Translations under genes and position numbers: made by a program | Assembly (NCBI GenBank): GCA_903958395.1 | Contig: CAJBSZ010000337.1 | Coordinates: 1 to 34,089 of the forward strand | DNA: 34,089 bases | Direction: 5' to 3' | From: an uncultured bacterium | Lineage (GTDB): Bacteria > Verrucomicrobiota > Kiritimatiellia > CAIKKV01 > CAITUY01 | In this document: one piece after another, positions 8,131-18,118 of the stretch | How the letters are laid out: every line of letters begins with the position of its first letter | How positions within the stretch are numbered: the first letter of the stretch is position 1 | The notes under the pieces: generated by a model | The model's input: the letters and a program-made list of their open reading frames with translations, nothing else | What the model was told of the DNA's origin: nothing | The model's database searches: none

Positions 8131-11100
8131 TTATTCCCATTCCAACGTGACCGGCCCCAGAAGTCCGGAGCGCGTGTCGCCCCGGTAGCCGGTCGGCACC
8201 GAGGTGAAGTGATTGGCCAACGTGTTGCACACGAGCACCTCAATGCGGTTTTTGCCCGGCTTGACGAATGCCGTGATGTCCAGTTTCCACGGCGCCGCGA
8301 CCTTGATGCCAGCCAGCCGGCCATTGACGCGCACCTCCACAGACGATACCACGGTGCCCAGGTCGAGCATGACCCAACAGGCCTCGGGAATTTCCACGGT
8401 CTTCCGGTACCACGCGCCACCGGAATAGCTGAGCAACCCTTCATTTTCTGACCAATCGCCCAGCGAGATCAGGCCGGGTCCGCAGTCCAGCCTAATGGGA
8501 TCCGGAAACGCCGCCCCTCCGTAGCAGCCGCGCTCCTGCTCGATCCGCAGCAGCACCGTGACCGGCTTCGCGGCCGGCGTAAGTAAGGTCAATCCCGTCA
8601 GCGGCTGGCCATCCACCCAGGCCTGGACCTTGCCGCGCGCGTTCAGCGTCATCACGCGCAGTCCCGGCGGCGCGACGAACCGATACCAGCCGACCGGCGT
8701 CCGCTCGTCCGAGCGCACATCGAACGGCATAACGGCGGGATGGTTCCACCACCGCGTCGCCAGGGCGCCGGCCGGCGCCGGCGGGATCGCCTCCGTTGCG
8801 ACGACGTAATAGGCGCGGCCGGGTTTGTCGTATTCCAGCGTGAGCGGATTAGCTCCGGCCTTGAGTTCGAGGGTGGTGCCCTCCACGATGATCCCATTGA
8901 GCGTCACTCTCGAGGGTTTCAACTCGCCGGTCAGCGCTTCGGCCCTCATGGCGTGGGGCGCGATGACAGCGGTTTCGAAAGTGGCGCCGCCACCCGAGTA
9001 CTCGACGACGGTCGGCAGGTGGCTCGCGCCGCGCCGGGATTGGCCCACGCCAAGGAGTTCATCATGCATTTCCCCTTTCAAACCGTGGTACCCTTGATGA
9101 CCGGGATCGTTCGGAATGCCCCACCGCCAGGAGAACTCGCGGAGGTTGCCGTCCACCCTGAACTGCGGACCGAACGAACACGTGACCTTGCGCCAGGGGC
9201 CGTCAGCCTGTTCGCCTTCGCAATACCAAAGCTGCCGGATCTCCGCCCCGATCCTTGCGGGCGTCGGCGGCAAATGAAAATCGCCGAACCGGTTGTCGCT
9301 CGTCGGCTGCAACTCGAATTCCCAGTCGCCGGTAATTTCGAGAGTTGTTCGTTGTCGGTTGTTCGTTGTTAAGGGAGCCCTACCAGGCTGGCCAGGAGAG
9401 AAGACTATTAACTGGATTTCCTTTTCCGTCAGAGGGAGTTTCAGGGTGGTTACCGCGGCATCCTGAGAGGTGACGGCGAGCGGCCGTGATGTGCCGGTCC
9501 AGGGGTCCCAGAGCTCGACCTTGCCGGTCACGCGAAACGTCGCTTCGGCATCCGTCGGGGCGCCATAGATGGCGTACAGATCGAGCGGCCCGATCTTACG
9601 ATGCTGAACCTGTCCGGGGCCTTCATAGTCGCGACCGGGAAGCTGCGCGAAGAGGTCGTCGGTCAAGCCGACTTCCCGCGCCATCGCGACAACCTCGGGA
9701 TCCTCGCGTCCGATCCGGTCACTGGCTTCGGGCAAGGCGCCAACCGCCACGACAACACCGCCTGCGCGACGGAAGGCAACCGCCTTCTGGAGCGTGGAGT
9801 GGCGGATGGCTTTCATCGCGGGCAGGACGAGCACGCGATAGGCCTCGCCAGCGACATGCAGCTCCTTGCCGACGATCCGGGCGCGGTCGAGCGACTCGAA
9901 ATCCATGAAATCGAAATCCACCCCCCGGCTGTACAATTGCTCGCTGGTGGCGAAGGCGGTCTTGACGGCTTCTTCCCCATCCATGCCGGCTTCCATGGGG
10001 GCGACGGGATAGAGGATGGCGACATCGCACCGGTGATGCCCCTGGCTGAGCAGGAAACTAAGGCGCTGGACACAGTCCATGAATCCGCGCAGATGCCGCC
10101 AGTAGGGCATGCGGAAGGTATTGTCGGGTGGCGCCCATTCCCACCATCCGCCATGCGTCGAATAATACATGCCGTGCAGGCTGAGCAGGTTGAAGCCCAT
10201 GACGTAGTTGGCGAACGTCGCGTCCACGAGGTCCGCCGAGGTCGTGCCCCAGCCGCTGCCGTAGAAGCCTTCGAGCCACACGCGCGGACGTTCATACAGG
10301 TGCGCGATGGAGGCGGCGACCTTCGCCTTGATCAGGTCTTTGCCGAGGCGGGGCTGATCGGCGCCGGGCCCCTGGTTCCACCGCTGGGTACGGAAGTAGT
10401 CGCCGAACTCCAAGACGTCACGCCCACGGCCGCCATGGTCGCAGCCCATCGTCATGCCGCGTTGCTGGTGCCAGTCGAACACCGGTTTGAAGAAAGCCTC
10501 CTCGCTCAACGCGACCATCACGTCGCTGTAGTCGAGCCGGATTTTCGGCGTGCGCGGGCCGATGTCCTTGAACAAGGCCGGCAACTCCGCCGTGATGTCG
10601 TAGCCCTTGCGCTTTTTGAATTCCCCGGCGAACCGATCCGTCCAGATGCGGCCGCTGACGCCGAAGCCGAGTTCGTCGGAGAAGAAGTAGTTGAGCCCCT
10701 TACCTGCCTCGCCGGGAAACCGGCGATCAAATTCGCCAAAGAACTTGTCGGCGTACAACCGGCCCGAAAGCGGGTGCATCGGATCCAGGGACCACGGTAC
10801 CTTCACAATGCCGACCTTGCCGTCCTGATCCATCTGCACCACCTGGCCGACGACTTCGGGATGCTCGCGGATGATTTCATCCATGCGCCAGCCTTGACCT
10901 AAACCGAGCGTGTAATCGCTGAGACTGATGGCGGCACCCTGCCGCTTTGCTTCCCGCAGGAACCAGCCCGTCAGGGTCCACCAGGCCTCCGTGAACAGCA
11001 CCGGCTCGCTCGGGATGGTTAACCCACAGCTGCGCCCCCCTTGGTCAGTGTGGGCGTAATTGATCTGATAACCCGTTACCCCCATCCCCTCCATCTGCTC

Positions 11101-11220
11101 GAGAATCCAGCCGAGCCGTTCCCGCGTCAAGGGGTCGCCCACCCACCAAAAGAAGGGCACGATCCCATACCCCGCCGGCGGATTCTGAAATCCCGGTAAC
11201 GCTTCCAATCTTGTACTCAT
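8131..11220 (-). CDS. GH106-like alpha-L-rhamnosidase, 1029 aa
   Basis: A large enzyme related to family GH106, whose members remove alpha-L-rhamnose from pectic or decorated glycans by an inverting mechanism. The N-terminal TIM-barrel region starts with GYGIVPFFWWVGDPLTRERL and GMGVTGYQINYAH. Motifs typical of the family follow: LEGFYGSGWGTT, LSLHGMYYSTHGGWWEW, PYWRHLRGFMDCVQRLS and LLSQGHH. The C-terminus (about 930-1029) is a beta-sandwich with GGAWYRKTVEIPE and VEVRVNGRLAG, as in GH106/GH2-type sugar-binding modules. No signal peptide is evident. AAGGAG lies 5 nt upstream of the ATG, an excellent ribosome site. The family call is from motifs only; sequence drift from typical GH106 makes the substrate uncertain. 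Confidence 0.72.
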   Translation of the reverse strand: MSTRLEALPGFQNPPAGYGIVPFFWWVGDPLTRERLGWILEQMEGMGVTGYQINYAHTDQGGRSCGLTIPSEPVLFTEAWWTLTGWFLREAKRQGAAISLSDYTLGLGQGWRMDEIIREHPEVVGQVVQMDQDGKVGIVKVPWSLDPMHPLSGRLYADKFFGEFDRRFPGEAGKGLNYFFSDELGFGVSGRIWTDRFAGEFKKRKGYDITAELPALFKDIGPRTPKIRLDYSDVMVALSEEAFFKPVFDWHQQRGMTMGCDHGGRGRDVLEFGDYFRTQRWNQGPGADQPRLGKDLIKAKVAASIAHLYERPRVWLEGFYGSGWGTTSADLVDATFANYVMGFNLLSLHGMYYSTHGGWWEWAPPDNTFRMPYWRHLRGFMDCVQRLSFLLSQGHHRCDVAILYPVAPMEAGMDGEEAVKTAFATSEQLYSRGVDFDFMDFESLDRARIVGKELHVAGEAYRVLVLPAMKAIRHSTLQKAVAFRRAGGVVVAVGALPEASDRIGREDPEVVAMAREVGLTDDLFAQLPGRDYEGPGQVQHRKIGPLDLYAIYGAPTDAEATFRVTGKVELWDPWTGTSRPLAVTSQDAAVTTLKLPLTEKEIQLIVFSPGQPGRAPLTTNNRQRTTLEITGDWEFELQPTSDNRFGDFHLPPTPARIGAEIRQLWYCEGEQADGPWRKVTCSFGPQFRVDGNLREFSWRWGIPNDPGHQGYHGLKGEMHDELLGVGQSRRGASHLPTVVEYSGGGATFETAVIAPHAMRAEALTGELKPSRVTLNGIIVEGTTLELKAGANPLTLEYDKPGRAYYVVATEAIPPAPAGALATRWWNHPAVMPFDVRSDERTPVGWYRFVAPPGLRVMTLNARGKVQAWVDGQPLTGLTLLTPAAKPVTVLLRIEQERGCYGGAAFPDPIRLDCGPGLISLGDWSENEGLLSYSGGAWYRKTVEIPEACWVMLDLGTVVSSVEVRVNGRLAGIKVAAPWKLDITAFVKPGKNRIEVLVCNTLANHFTSVPTGYRGDTRSGLLGPVTLEWE

Positions 11221-11271
11221 GAGAACTCCTTCAATAGTGTCATATATCCTCGCTAGGTGTTCTCTCTGTAA

Positions 11272-14200
11272 TCAGTTCTGCCCGTTGCCAGCCTTCACGG
11301 CGGGGGATTCAAACATCGCCGTCATGGGGGAGTCCGCGCAAGAATACGCGCCTAGACCGATGTTCATGGCCGGTTCCATGTCGCATTCGATCTCGCCCAC
11401 GGTCTGCCACTGGCCGGCCTTTATGATGGCGGCGGTAAACGTCGCGTTCTTCCGCGCCAAACGCAGGGTCACGGGCAATGTCACCCGGCCGCAGTCCTTG
11501 AATCCGCTATCCCCGCCAGCCGTCAACCGGTAGGTCAACAGCAGGCGCCCGTCCAACTGGACGCGCAGGAAGACATTGCGGGATGCGGCATGGAGTTCGC
11601 CTTCCCGGAACATGACCCCGGCTGCCGCGTCGCTGCGGGGCGCCTCCAGGGACGCCAGGGTGGCCTGCAAGCTGACTTCACGCCCCTTCTTGTCCGGCCC
11701 GCTCCATTGACAGAAGAACAGACAATCGTCCTCCTTGTCCCATACGTTCTTGCCGTTGCTTTGAAGGGTGAACCGGTTGTCATTGACCCTCACATCCGCG
11801 ATCTTGCTGCCGAACGCCTTGACGTCCCAAGGCGCCGGAATGGCGACCAGTTTCAGCGGCAGTCCGGGGGACGCCACCGCGCCGACCCGTGCCTGCACCG
11901 TGGCCGAGGCGGAACCGGGCAACTCCGCGGCAGCCACCAGTTTTCCGTCACTGGCCAAGCTCACGCGGTTGGCGGGCGTGATGTCGTAGGTCACCCCGGC
12001 AAGGGATTCCGCCGGGGCCGGATCGCCGTCGTTCATGAGCCCGCTGAGTTTCACGGTCGCCTTGCCCCCGGGCCGGAGGACGTCGCGGTCCACCTCAAGC
12101 GCCAGGCTTGCCAACGACGCTTTCGCCGCCGGCACCGCGACATCCAAGGTCGCGGACTTCGCGCTCTCGCCGGCGGCGTTGATCGCCTTGACAGCGTAGC
12201 GGAACGTCCGTCCACCGTCCGGGGCGAGGTCCGTGTAACGGCTTCCCTTGATCTCCTTGGCCACGCAAGCGAACCCGGCTTCCGGGCCGGAGCTGCGGTA
12301 TAGCGCATACATACAGCGGCCGGGTACGGCAAGCCAGCGGAGGTCAACCTTCTGGAAGCGTGTCGCGGCCTGCAGGCCGGAGGGGGCGGCCGGGACACCC
12401 AATGGCCGGGTGGAAAAGACCTCCACCCCACCCCTGTTCTCCAGCGGCTTGAACTGTCGCGCCAGGGTCTGCGCCTCGACTTTCCAGAAGTACCGTTTCC
12501 CATAGTCCAAGGCATCAACCACGGCCCAAGGCGTCCGCACGGTGGCATCGGCCACCACCGTCGTGAACTCGGCATCGGCAGCCACCCGCAGGCGGTACCG
12601 CGTCGCACCCGGGCTCGGCTCCCAGGCAAACACCAGCCGCTCGGACTCCACGTCAGTCCCGGAGACTGGAGCGAGCAGTCGGAACGGCGGCAGGCTCAGG
12701 CGGCTCTGATTGCTGTCAGCGGTCAGGCCGATCTTCTCCACCGGAATGCGTTCGAATCCAGGAATCCCAGCCCACACCGGCGAATCGGCACGCAACTGGA
12801 AATTACGCGCCGCGGGATCCACAAATCCCGGATCCCCCTTCTCGACCCGGATATTCTCCGCCTGATAGCCCTGCTTCTCGCACAACGCCTTGGCCTTGGA
12901 GAGGGCCTGCTCGCTGCCGCAGAGCATCAGGTTATCCTTCACCGCGATATAGGGGGCGACGGGCACATGGACATCGGTCTGGCAGAACAGGTTCCGTTTC
13001 ACGACGTTGCCTTTGGCGGCACCGAAATCGTCGTCAATAATCCGTGCCAGTTCCGGGTAGCGTCCAGTCCAGGTCGGGTTGCGGTAGTAGGGTTGGTCAT
13101 TGAGGAAGCGCTTCCCCATCTCCAGACGCGATGGCGTCGTGCGGTAGTCCGCCATCCAGATTGCCGTCGGCACGCGCGCGAAGATGTTGTTGGCGATGAC
13201 ATTGTCCCGCCCGCCATTGACGCTGATGCCGCTGTCCTGGATATCGGCGAAGATGTTGCCGCGGATCTCCAGGCTGGACAGCCGATCGTCCAGGTAAACG
13301 GCGAAGTAGTATCGGCCCCGCCCGCCGATGTCATGGACGAAGTTGTGGCGGAACACATTGCCGCGGTAGGTCAACTGCCGCCCGGAATAGACCGCGCCGG
13401 CGTCAGTGGTGTCGTTGAGCACATCGAAGATCTCGTTGAACTCCATCACGTGATCGTTGCCATTGAACTCAATGGCGTTGTGCGCGGCGCCATGGATCAG
13501 ATTGCCCGCAGCGCGATTGCCCACGCCGCCCAGGTTCAGCGCCGGCCCGTACGAGCCCTTGATCCGGTGATAATTCCAGATGTGGTTGTTCTCGGCGAAA
13601 TTCGCCCCCGGCTTCAGCGTCGGACGGTCGCCGGCGGCGAGCGCGAGACCGCCCGCCCCGGTGCCGTGAACGTTGCACCCGATGACGCCGTTGTCCGTGC
13701 CGCCGTCGCCCTTGTCGCTCTGCCAGGACTTCAGCGGCAGCGCTTCCTTCGGGAACGCGCACTCGGGCCAGATCCTCTCCGGAGGCCACATGTCGCTCAA
13801 TACCCAATAGGGGTCTTCGATGCCGACCACAACGCCGACCTTGCCCAGGTTGCGGAGTTCGCAGTCGACGACCCGGTTGTGCGTTCCGCCTGAAATGACA
13901 ACGCCATGGTCGCGGCCCGTCTCGAAGGTGATGCCGCGCAACTCGATATGAGCGGTCTTGTCTAGAAGAACCAGCGGCTCGGCCAGGACGGACAGTTCCA
14001 CGGCGCCGTCCGTGAGGGGGGCGGGCGGGTAGAAGAAGAGCGTGGCCGTGGCGCGGTCGATATAGTACTCGCCGGGTAGGTCGATCTCTTCCATGAGGTT
14101 GTAGTAGTAGCAGCCCCCGATCCATTCGGCCTTCTTGACGCCTTCCTGACCGATCTTGTCGACCGTAATGGGACCGTCCTCCCGGCTGTATGCCAATTGC

Positions 14201-14886
14201 TTCATCAGCCAGATATCCTTTGCCGCGGCCCAGCGCCGGACGGGCTGGCGATCGGGACCGACTTCGGCCGAGCTGGTGTAACTGTCGTTCGGCCAGCGTG
14301 CAAGTGTCATACTTTCCTTGTGCACAAACAGTTCCGGGGCGGGACACCGGAGCGGGGCGATTCTGAAATCGGCATGGATCTTGATATCGCCCAGGCCGGT
14401 TATGTCGAAAGGCTTGAGATCGGCCTGGAGCACTCGGGCCTGTGCCTCCTCAGGCAGCCTACTGATAATGGCCGGATCTGTCACCGGCTTGAACGCGCTG
14501 GCCGGTAAAGAGACGCCGCCCGAGAACAGCGCCCGTTCGCCGATGGCGGACCGGTAGACCACAGGCGCGCCAGCCGCGCCAGAGTCCTCGGACGTCAATG
14601 CGAACGTCGTTCGGCGGAGGTACGTGCCGCCGCGAAGGCAGACCGTTACGGGGCCAGGAGGCAACGACTGGGTCTGCTTGATATTACGGATGGCATCGCG
14701 GGCCTTTTCAGGGGTTGCAAAGGGATGCTCCCAGGTTCCAGGGTTCCTGTCATCGCCGCCCGGAGCGACCCAGAACAAACCGGCCACGGAGTCGTTTGCA
14801 GGTTCGGCACGCCGGCAGCCCTGCAGGGCGGCAGCGAATGCCAGCAACGGTAAAAAGAGCCGTGTCACAAATAGAGAAACGTTCAT
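11272..14886 (-). CDS. Beta-helix / FnIII lipoprotein, GH141-like
   Basis: A predicted surface or periplasmic lipoprotein of 1204 aa. The start at 14886 (MNVSLFVTRLF) gives a hydrophobic signal ending in LQGC, a lipobox, and overlaps the upstream SGNH gene stop by 4 bp (ATGA); the frame stays open 32 codons further but lacks these merits. Domain order: an N-terminal module (about 30-130) with WVAPGGDDRNPGTWEHPF and RGGTYLRRT; a long right-handed beta-helix (about 160-680) rich in short Asn/Asp turns; two fibronectin-III-like modules (about 720-900); an Ig-like linker; and a C-terminal jelly-roll (about 1020-1204, DUF1349/LamG-like). The N-terminal module plus beta-helix resembles GH141 (fucosidase/xylanase) proteins. 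Activity is inferred. Confidence 0.75.
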   Translation of the reverse strand: MNVSLFVTRLFLPLLAFAAALQGCRRAEPANDSVAGLFWVAPGGDDRNPGTWEHPFATPEKARDAIRNIKQTQSLPPGPVTVCLRGGTYLRRTTFALTSEDSGAAGAPVVYRSAIGERALFSGGVSLPASAFKPVTDPAIISRLPEEAQARVLQADLKPFDITGLGDIKIHADFRIAPLRCPAPELFVHKESMTLARWPNDSYTSSAEVGPDRQPVRRWAAAKDIWLMKQLAYSREDGPITVDKIGQEGVKKAEWIGGCYYYNLMEEIDLPGEYYIDRATATLFFYPPAPLTDGAVELSVLAEPLVLLDKTAHIELRGITFETGRDHGVVISGGTHNRVVDCELRNLGKVGVVVGIEDPYWVLSDMWPPERIWPECAFPKEALPLKSWQSDKGDGGTDNGVIGCNVHGTGAGGLALAAGDRPTLKPGANFAENNHIWNYHRIKGSYGPALNLGGVGNRAAGNLIHGAAHNAIEFNGNDHVMEFNEIFDVLNDTTDAGAVYSGRQLTYRGNVFRHNFVHDIGGRGRYYFAVYLDDRLSSLEIRGNIFADIQDSGISVNGGRDNVIANNIFARVPTAIWMADYRTTPSRLEMGKRFLNDQPYYRNPTWTGRYPELARIIDDDFGAAKGNVVKRNLFCQTDVHVPVAPYIAVKDNLMLCGSEQALSKAKALCEKQGYQAENIRVEKGDPGFVDPAARNFQLRADSPVWAGIPGFERIPVEKIGLTADSNQSRLSLPPFRLLAPVSGTDVESERLVFAWEPSPGATRYRLRVAADAEFTTVVADATVRTPWAVVDALDYGKRYFWKVEAQTLARQFKPLENRGGVEVFSTRPLGVPAAPSGLQAATRFQKVDLRWLAVPGRCMYALYRSSGPEAGFACVAKEIKGSRYTDLAPDGGRTFRYAVKAINAAGESAKSATLDVAVPAAKASLASLALEVDRDVLRPGGKATVKLSGLMNDGDPAPAESLAGVTYDITPANRVSLASDGKLVAAAELPGSASATVQARVGAVASPGLPLKLVAIPAPWDVKAFGSKIADVRVNDNRFTLQSNGKNVWDKEDDCLFFCQWSGPDKKGREVSLQATLASLEAPRSDAAAGVMFREGELHAASRNVFLRVQLDGRLLLTYRLTAGGDSGFKDCGRVTLPVTLRLARKNATFTAAIIKAGQWQTVGEIECDMEPAMNIGLGAYSCADSPMTAMFESPAVKAGNGQN

Positions 14887-16496
14887 ATTCCCTCTCCTCC
14901 GATAAAGGTTTGCAGATACGGCGATAACTTGTCGAACCAGAGCGCTGCATGGCGTTTCAGGCCGGTCTCGGAGAAATGGCAATTGGTCGGGCTGATCCGG
15001 TTTTCACCTGCCAGCGCATCGCTGTCCGGGCCTTCCAGGGCAATGCCATCCGCCCACAGCCGGACCTTGGCCTTCCTGGTCTGCCAGTGGCCAACCTGGG
15101 CGACCATCCATGGAAAACTCCAGCCGGCGCGCAGGTTCGATTCTTCGATGATCGCCTTGATCCGGTTGTAGTGCTCGGCATCCGGGGTCGGCCCATCCGC
15201 CTCGCCCTGGTGCCAGAGCACCATGCGGAATCCCTGGGGCCCGAGCTGCTGAATCCGCATTTCCATCCAGTTAAACAGGTCGCCGCCCGTTTGCCACTGG
15301 GCTACGCTGGAGCCGCCCTGTCCGGTGACGGCAAAGGCGATGGGCACCTTGAATTGTTCGTAGAGCATGTCGCCCAGCGGAGGATAGAAACTACCGCCGC
15401 GGCTGTTGTCGTAACAGCCCGGTTGCGGATCATCGGCCAGGCGCCAGCCCTCGCCGCTATACGTCGAGACCATGCCGCTGGACTGAGCCAGTTTCTTCTC
15501 TCCGTTATTAGTGGAATTGGACTGGCCGGCCGCCACGAAGACTTCGCCGACACCGATGTGCTCGATGACTTTGGCGGCGATAACGGCGCCATCTTTCAAT
15601 GCGCGGAGTTCGCAACGGTACCAGCCGCCGGACGGGGCCTTGAACTCGGTGGCGAATCCGCCCGTAACAGGCGTGACCGGAAGCGGTTGCCAGTCGCCCT
15701 GGCTGAAGCGGTATTCGAGGCGGTCGCAGGCTGCTGTCATCCGCCCGGCAATTCGGATCCGGCCTTCCTTCGCCGTCTGGCGCTGGAATACCTGGTAGTC
15801 CAGCGGACTGAGCACAGCCAGGGGATCTCTGTAGACGGATGGCACGGCGAACAGGGCGCGATCCTCGTCCCGCAGCGGCCCGAACGTCCAGGTGGTCGTG
15901 AAGGTCTGACCCTTGCCCGCTTCCAAGCGCAGCATGCCCGAACCGTTCAATGCTCCATACAGAGACAGGTTGGCGGCGGTCATGACCTGGCCGGAGGAGC
16001 GGATCTTGGCCTTCTTGATGGAGTAGTCGCTACTCCGCGCACCCTCCGCATGAAGGTGTGGGCCCAGGAAATATCCGTCGGTCCAGACCTGGTCCGTGAG
16101 TTTGGAAAGGGTAACAAAGATCTGAACGTCGCCGTCAGGTTTCGGGGTCAGGCTCAGCTTGAGGCTGTCCGCGCCGAACCGGTAGCGCAAGGTTGCCTCC
16201 GCCCCCTCGCAAAGCAGGACACCGGGTTCCGGCTGGGAGATGGTGGCGCAGATGTTCTGGCGTGACTCGGGGTTCCATTCGTTCTTGATACACAAGGCGA
16301 GCGGCTTGTCGACAAACGTGCGGTCGCCGACCTTCAGAAGGCTGAGTAACCCCGTGGCTGGCACGACGGCAGAATAGGTGGCGGCCGTGATGCGGTACTG
16401 CCCGTCAACCCTCTCGACCGTGGCCACGTCCACGGCAGCGGAAACCACCGCGGCGCAGAAGAACGATCCCATCAGCAATGCCCTAAACGGTGTCAT
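14883..16496 (-). CDS. Secreted SGNH/sialate O-acetylesterase-like carbohydrate esterase (copy 1)
   Basis: Predicted to remove acetyl esters from a polysaccharide outside the cytoplasm. The 537-aa protein has a signal peptide (MTPFRALLMGSFFCAAVVSAA), an N-terminal beta-rich module of about 200 residues, a short Ig-like module containing LSPLDYQVFQRQTAKEG, and a C-terminal SGNH domain (about 310-535) with the nucleophile motif VAAGQSNSTN, WHQGEADG, and the His motif NCHFSETGLKRHA. The residue two before this His is Asn where the adjacent paralogue has Asp. It is a tandem duplicate of the next gene and overlaps both neighbours by 4 bp (ATGA). Confidence 0.87.
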   Translation of the reverse strand: MTPFRALLMGSFFCAAVVSAAVDVATVERVDGQYRITAATYSAVVPATGLLSLLKVGDRTFVDKPLALCIKNEWNPESRQNICATISQPEPGVLLCEGAEATLRYRFGADSLKLSLTPKPDGDVQIFVTLSKLTDQVWTDGYFLGPHLHAEGARSSDYSIKKAKIRSSGQVMTAANLSLYGALNGSGMLRLEAGKGQTFTTTWTFGPLRDEDRALFAVPSVYRDPLAVLSPLDYQVFQRQTAKEGRIRIAGRMTAACDRLEYRFSQGDWQPLPVTPVTGGFATEFKAPSGGWYRCELRALKDGAVIAAKVIEHIGVGEVFVAAGQSNSTNNGEKKLAQSSGMVSTYSGEGWRLADDPQPGCYDNSRGGSFYPPLGDMLYEQFKVPIAFAVTGQGGSSVAQWQTGGDLFNWMEMRIQQLGPQGFRMVLWHQGEADGPTPDAEHYNRIKAIIEESNLRAGWSFPWMVAQVGHWQTRKAKVRLWADGIALEGPDSDALAGENRISPTNCHFSETGLKRHAALWFDKLSPYLQTFIGGEGI

Positions 16497-18118
16497 GGCT
16501 GGGCCTCCGTTGCCACGACCAGAACACTGTCAAGGTATGCGCCCACTTTCTCCGCCCACAACTCGCCGTGTTTCTGCAATCCCTTAGCCGAAAAATGGAC
16601 ATCTGCACCGTTCCTGCCACGATATTCTCCTTTGAGCGGATCGGTGTAGGGACCTTCGAGCGCGGCGTGCTGTGAAATCAGCAGGTCCTGCCCCTTGGTA
16701 GCGCCGACCCGGGCGACCATCCACGGTAAACTCCAGCCGGCACGGGCGTTGCCCTGTTCGATGATGGTGCGCAGGCGGTCGGCGTATTCCACGGGCGGCG
16801 TGGCGCAATCGCTCTCGCCCTGATGCCAGAGCACCATGCGGAACCCCTGCGGGCCGAGCTGGAGAATGCGCCCCTGCAACCAACTGAACAGGTCGCCGCC
16901 CGGCTGCCACTGCTCGACCCGGGTTGCGCCATGTCCGGTCACGGCCACGCCGATCGGCACCTTGTACCGCGCGGCCATGGCGTCGCCGAATGCGGGCCAG
17001 AAACTGCCCAGGTTGCTGCCGTCATGCACGCCCGGTTGGGGGTCATCCGCCAAGCGCCAGATCCGGCCGCTGAACGTGGCGACCAGACCCGAGGCCGTCT
17101 TCTGGCGCTCCTCGCCGCTGTTGGTGGAGTTGGACTGGCCGGCGCCGACAAACACCTCGCCCACACCGACATGCTCGATCACCTTGGATCCTATTTCCTT
17201 CCCAGCTTTCATGGCGCGAAGTCCGCACCGGTACCAGCCACCGGCGGGCAGCACCAGCGTGGCGGCGAAATCGCCGGTCACCGGGTCGCGCGCGATATCC
17301 TGCCATTCGCCATCGCCGCGGCGGAACTGGATGGCATCGCAGGGAACGGTTGTCCGGCCGGCGATGCGGACACGGCCTTCCTTTGCAGTCTGGCGCTGGA
17401 ACACCTGGTAGTCCAGCGGGCTGAGCACAGTCAAGGGGGCGGTGTAGAGAGCCGGAATGCTGAACACGGCCAAGTCATCCGCCGTGGCCGGACGTGCCTC
17501 GAACCGCGCCTTGACCGTTGCGCCGGCCGGCAGTTCCAGACGCAGGATGTAGGGGGGGCCGTAGGCCATCTGCATTCCGGCGACGCGCAGGATCTGCCCC
17601 CCCTTGTACACCAGGCATTCGGTCAGGCAGTACGCCTGCAGCGGTTCTCCACCGACCGACACCTGCCGCCCCCAGCGTTCGTTGTTCGATTGGGCCAGAA
17701 ATCCTTCGATCTCCTCGTGAAGATTTGCGAAGACCGAGACTTTCTCTCCCTTGGCCGTTATGTCCAGGTCGAAGGAGTCTTGTTTAAATGTATACGTGAG
17801 CCTGACTTTGCTGCCCTCGCACATCAGTGACTCGGGAGATGGCTGCGTGATTGTGGCGCAACTGTGTTCAGCCGGCACATTCCAGGCATTCCCGGTATTG
17901 ATGACCAGCGGCTGATTCAGGAACACGGCCGACCCGAGGGAAAGCGAACTGATCAGCCCCGTCGGGGGAACCACGGCCGTATACGTCCCTGCCGTGACCC
18001 GGTACTGCCCGTCGACAAGCTCCAGCTTGGCCGGATCCGCCGCCGCCGTCGCCGCCCACACGCACAGGGTCATCATTGATGTTCGCATACTATTCATTGA
18101 GAGGTTCACGCCTTTCAC
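16493..18118 (-). CDS. Secreted SGNH/sialate O-acetylesterase-like carbohydrate esterase (copy 2)
   Basis: A paralogue of the following gene with the same order: signal peptide, beta-rich N-module, Ig-like module and SGNH domain. Motifs are VGAGQSNSTN (Ser nucleophile), WHQGESDC and ADVHFSAKGLQKH, which keeps Asp-x-His. The longest frame starts with GTG at 18118, overlapping the GH27 stop (GTGA); an ATG at 18097 (MNSMRTSMMTL) gives a more standard signal peptide. Neither has a strong ribosome site, so coupling from GH27 may drive initiation. A 62-bp block (17374-17435) matches 15761-15822 of the paralogue at about 56 of 62 bases, while most of the rest has diverged. Function: extracytoplasmic deacetylation, inferred. 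Confidence 0.87.
   Translation of the reverse strand: MKGVNLSMNSMRTSMMTLCVWAATAAADPAKLELVDGQYRVTAGTYTAVVPPTGLISSLSLGSAVFLNQPLVINTGNAWNVPAEHSCATITQPSPESLMCEGSKVRLTYTFKQDSFDLDITAKGEKVSVFANLHEEIEGFLAQSNNERWGRQVSVGGEPLQAYCLTECLVYKGGQILRVAGMQMAYGPPYILRLELPAGATVKARFEARPATADDLAVFSIPALYTAPLTVLSPLDYQVFQRQTAKEGRVRIAGRTTVPCDAIQFRRGDGEWQDIARDPVTGDFAATLVLPAGGWYRCGLRAMKAGKEIGSKVIEHVGVGEVFVGAGQSNSTNSGEERQKTASGLVATFSGRIWRLADDPQPGVHDGSNLGSFWPAFGDAMAARYKVPIGVAVTGHGATRVEQWQPGGDLFSWLQGRILQLGPQGFRMVLWHQGESDCATPPVEYADRLRTIIEQGNARAGWSLPWMVARVGATKGQDLLISQHAALEGPYTDPLKGEYRGRNGADVHFSAKGLQKHGELWAEKVGAYLDSVLVVATEAQP

Noticed and set aside
9601-10902. 433-codon plus-strand frame opposite the GH106-like gene
   Set aside because: Antisense shadow with no family signature.
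14949-16265. 438-codon plus-strand frame opposite the SGNH esterase copy 1
   Set aside because: Antisense shadow; the opposite strand carries signal peptide and GQSN/HFS motifs.
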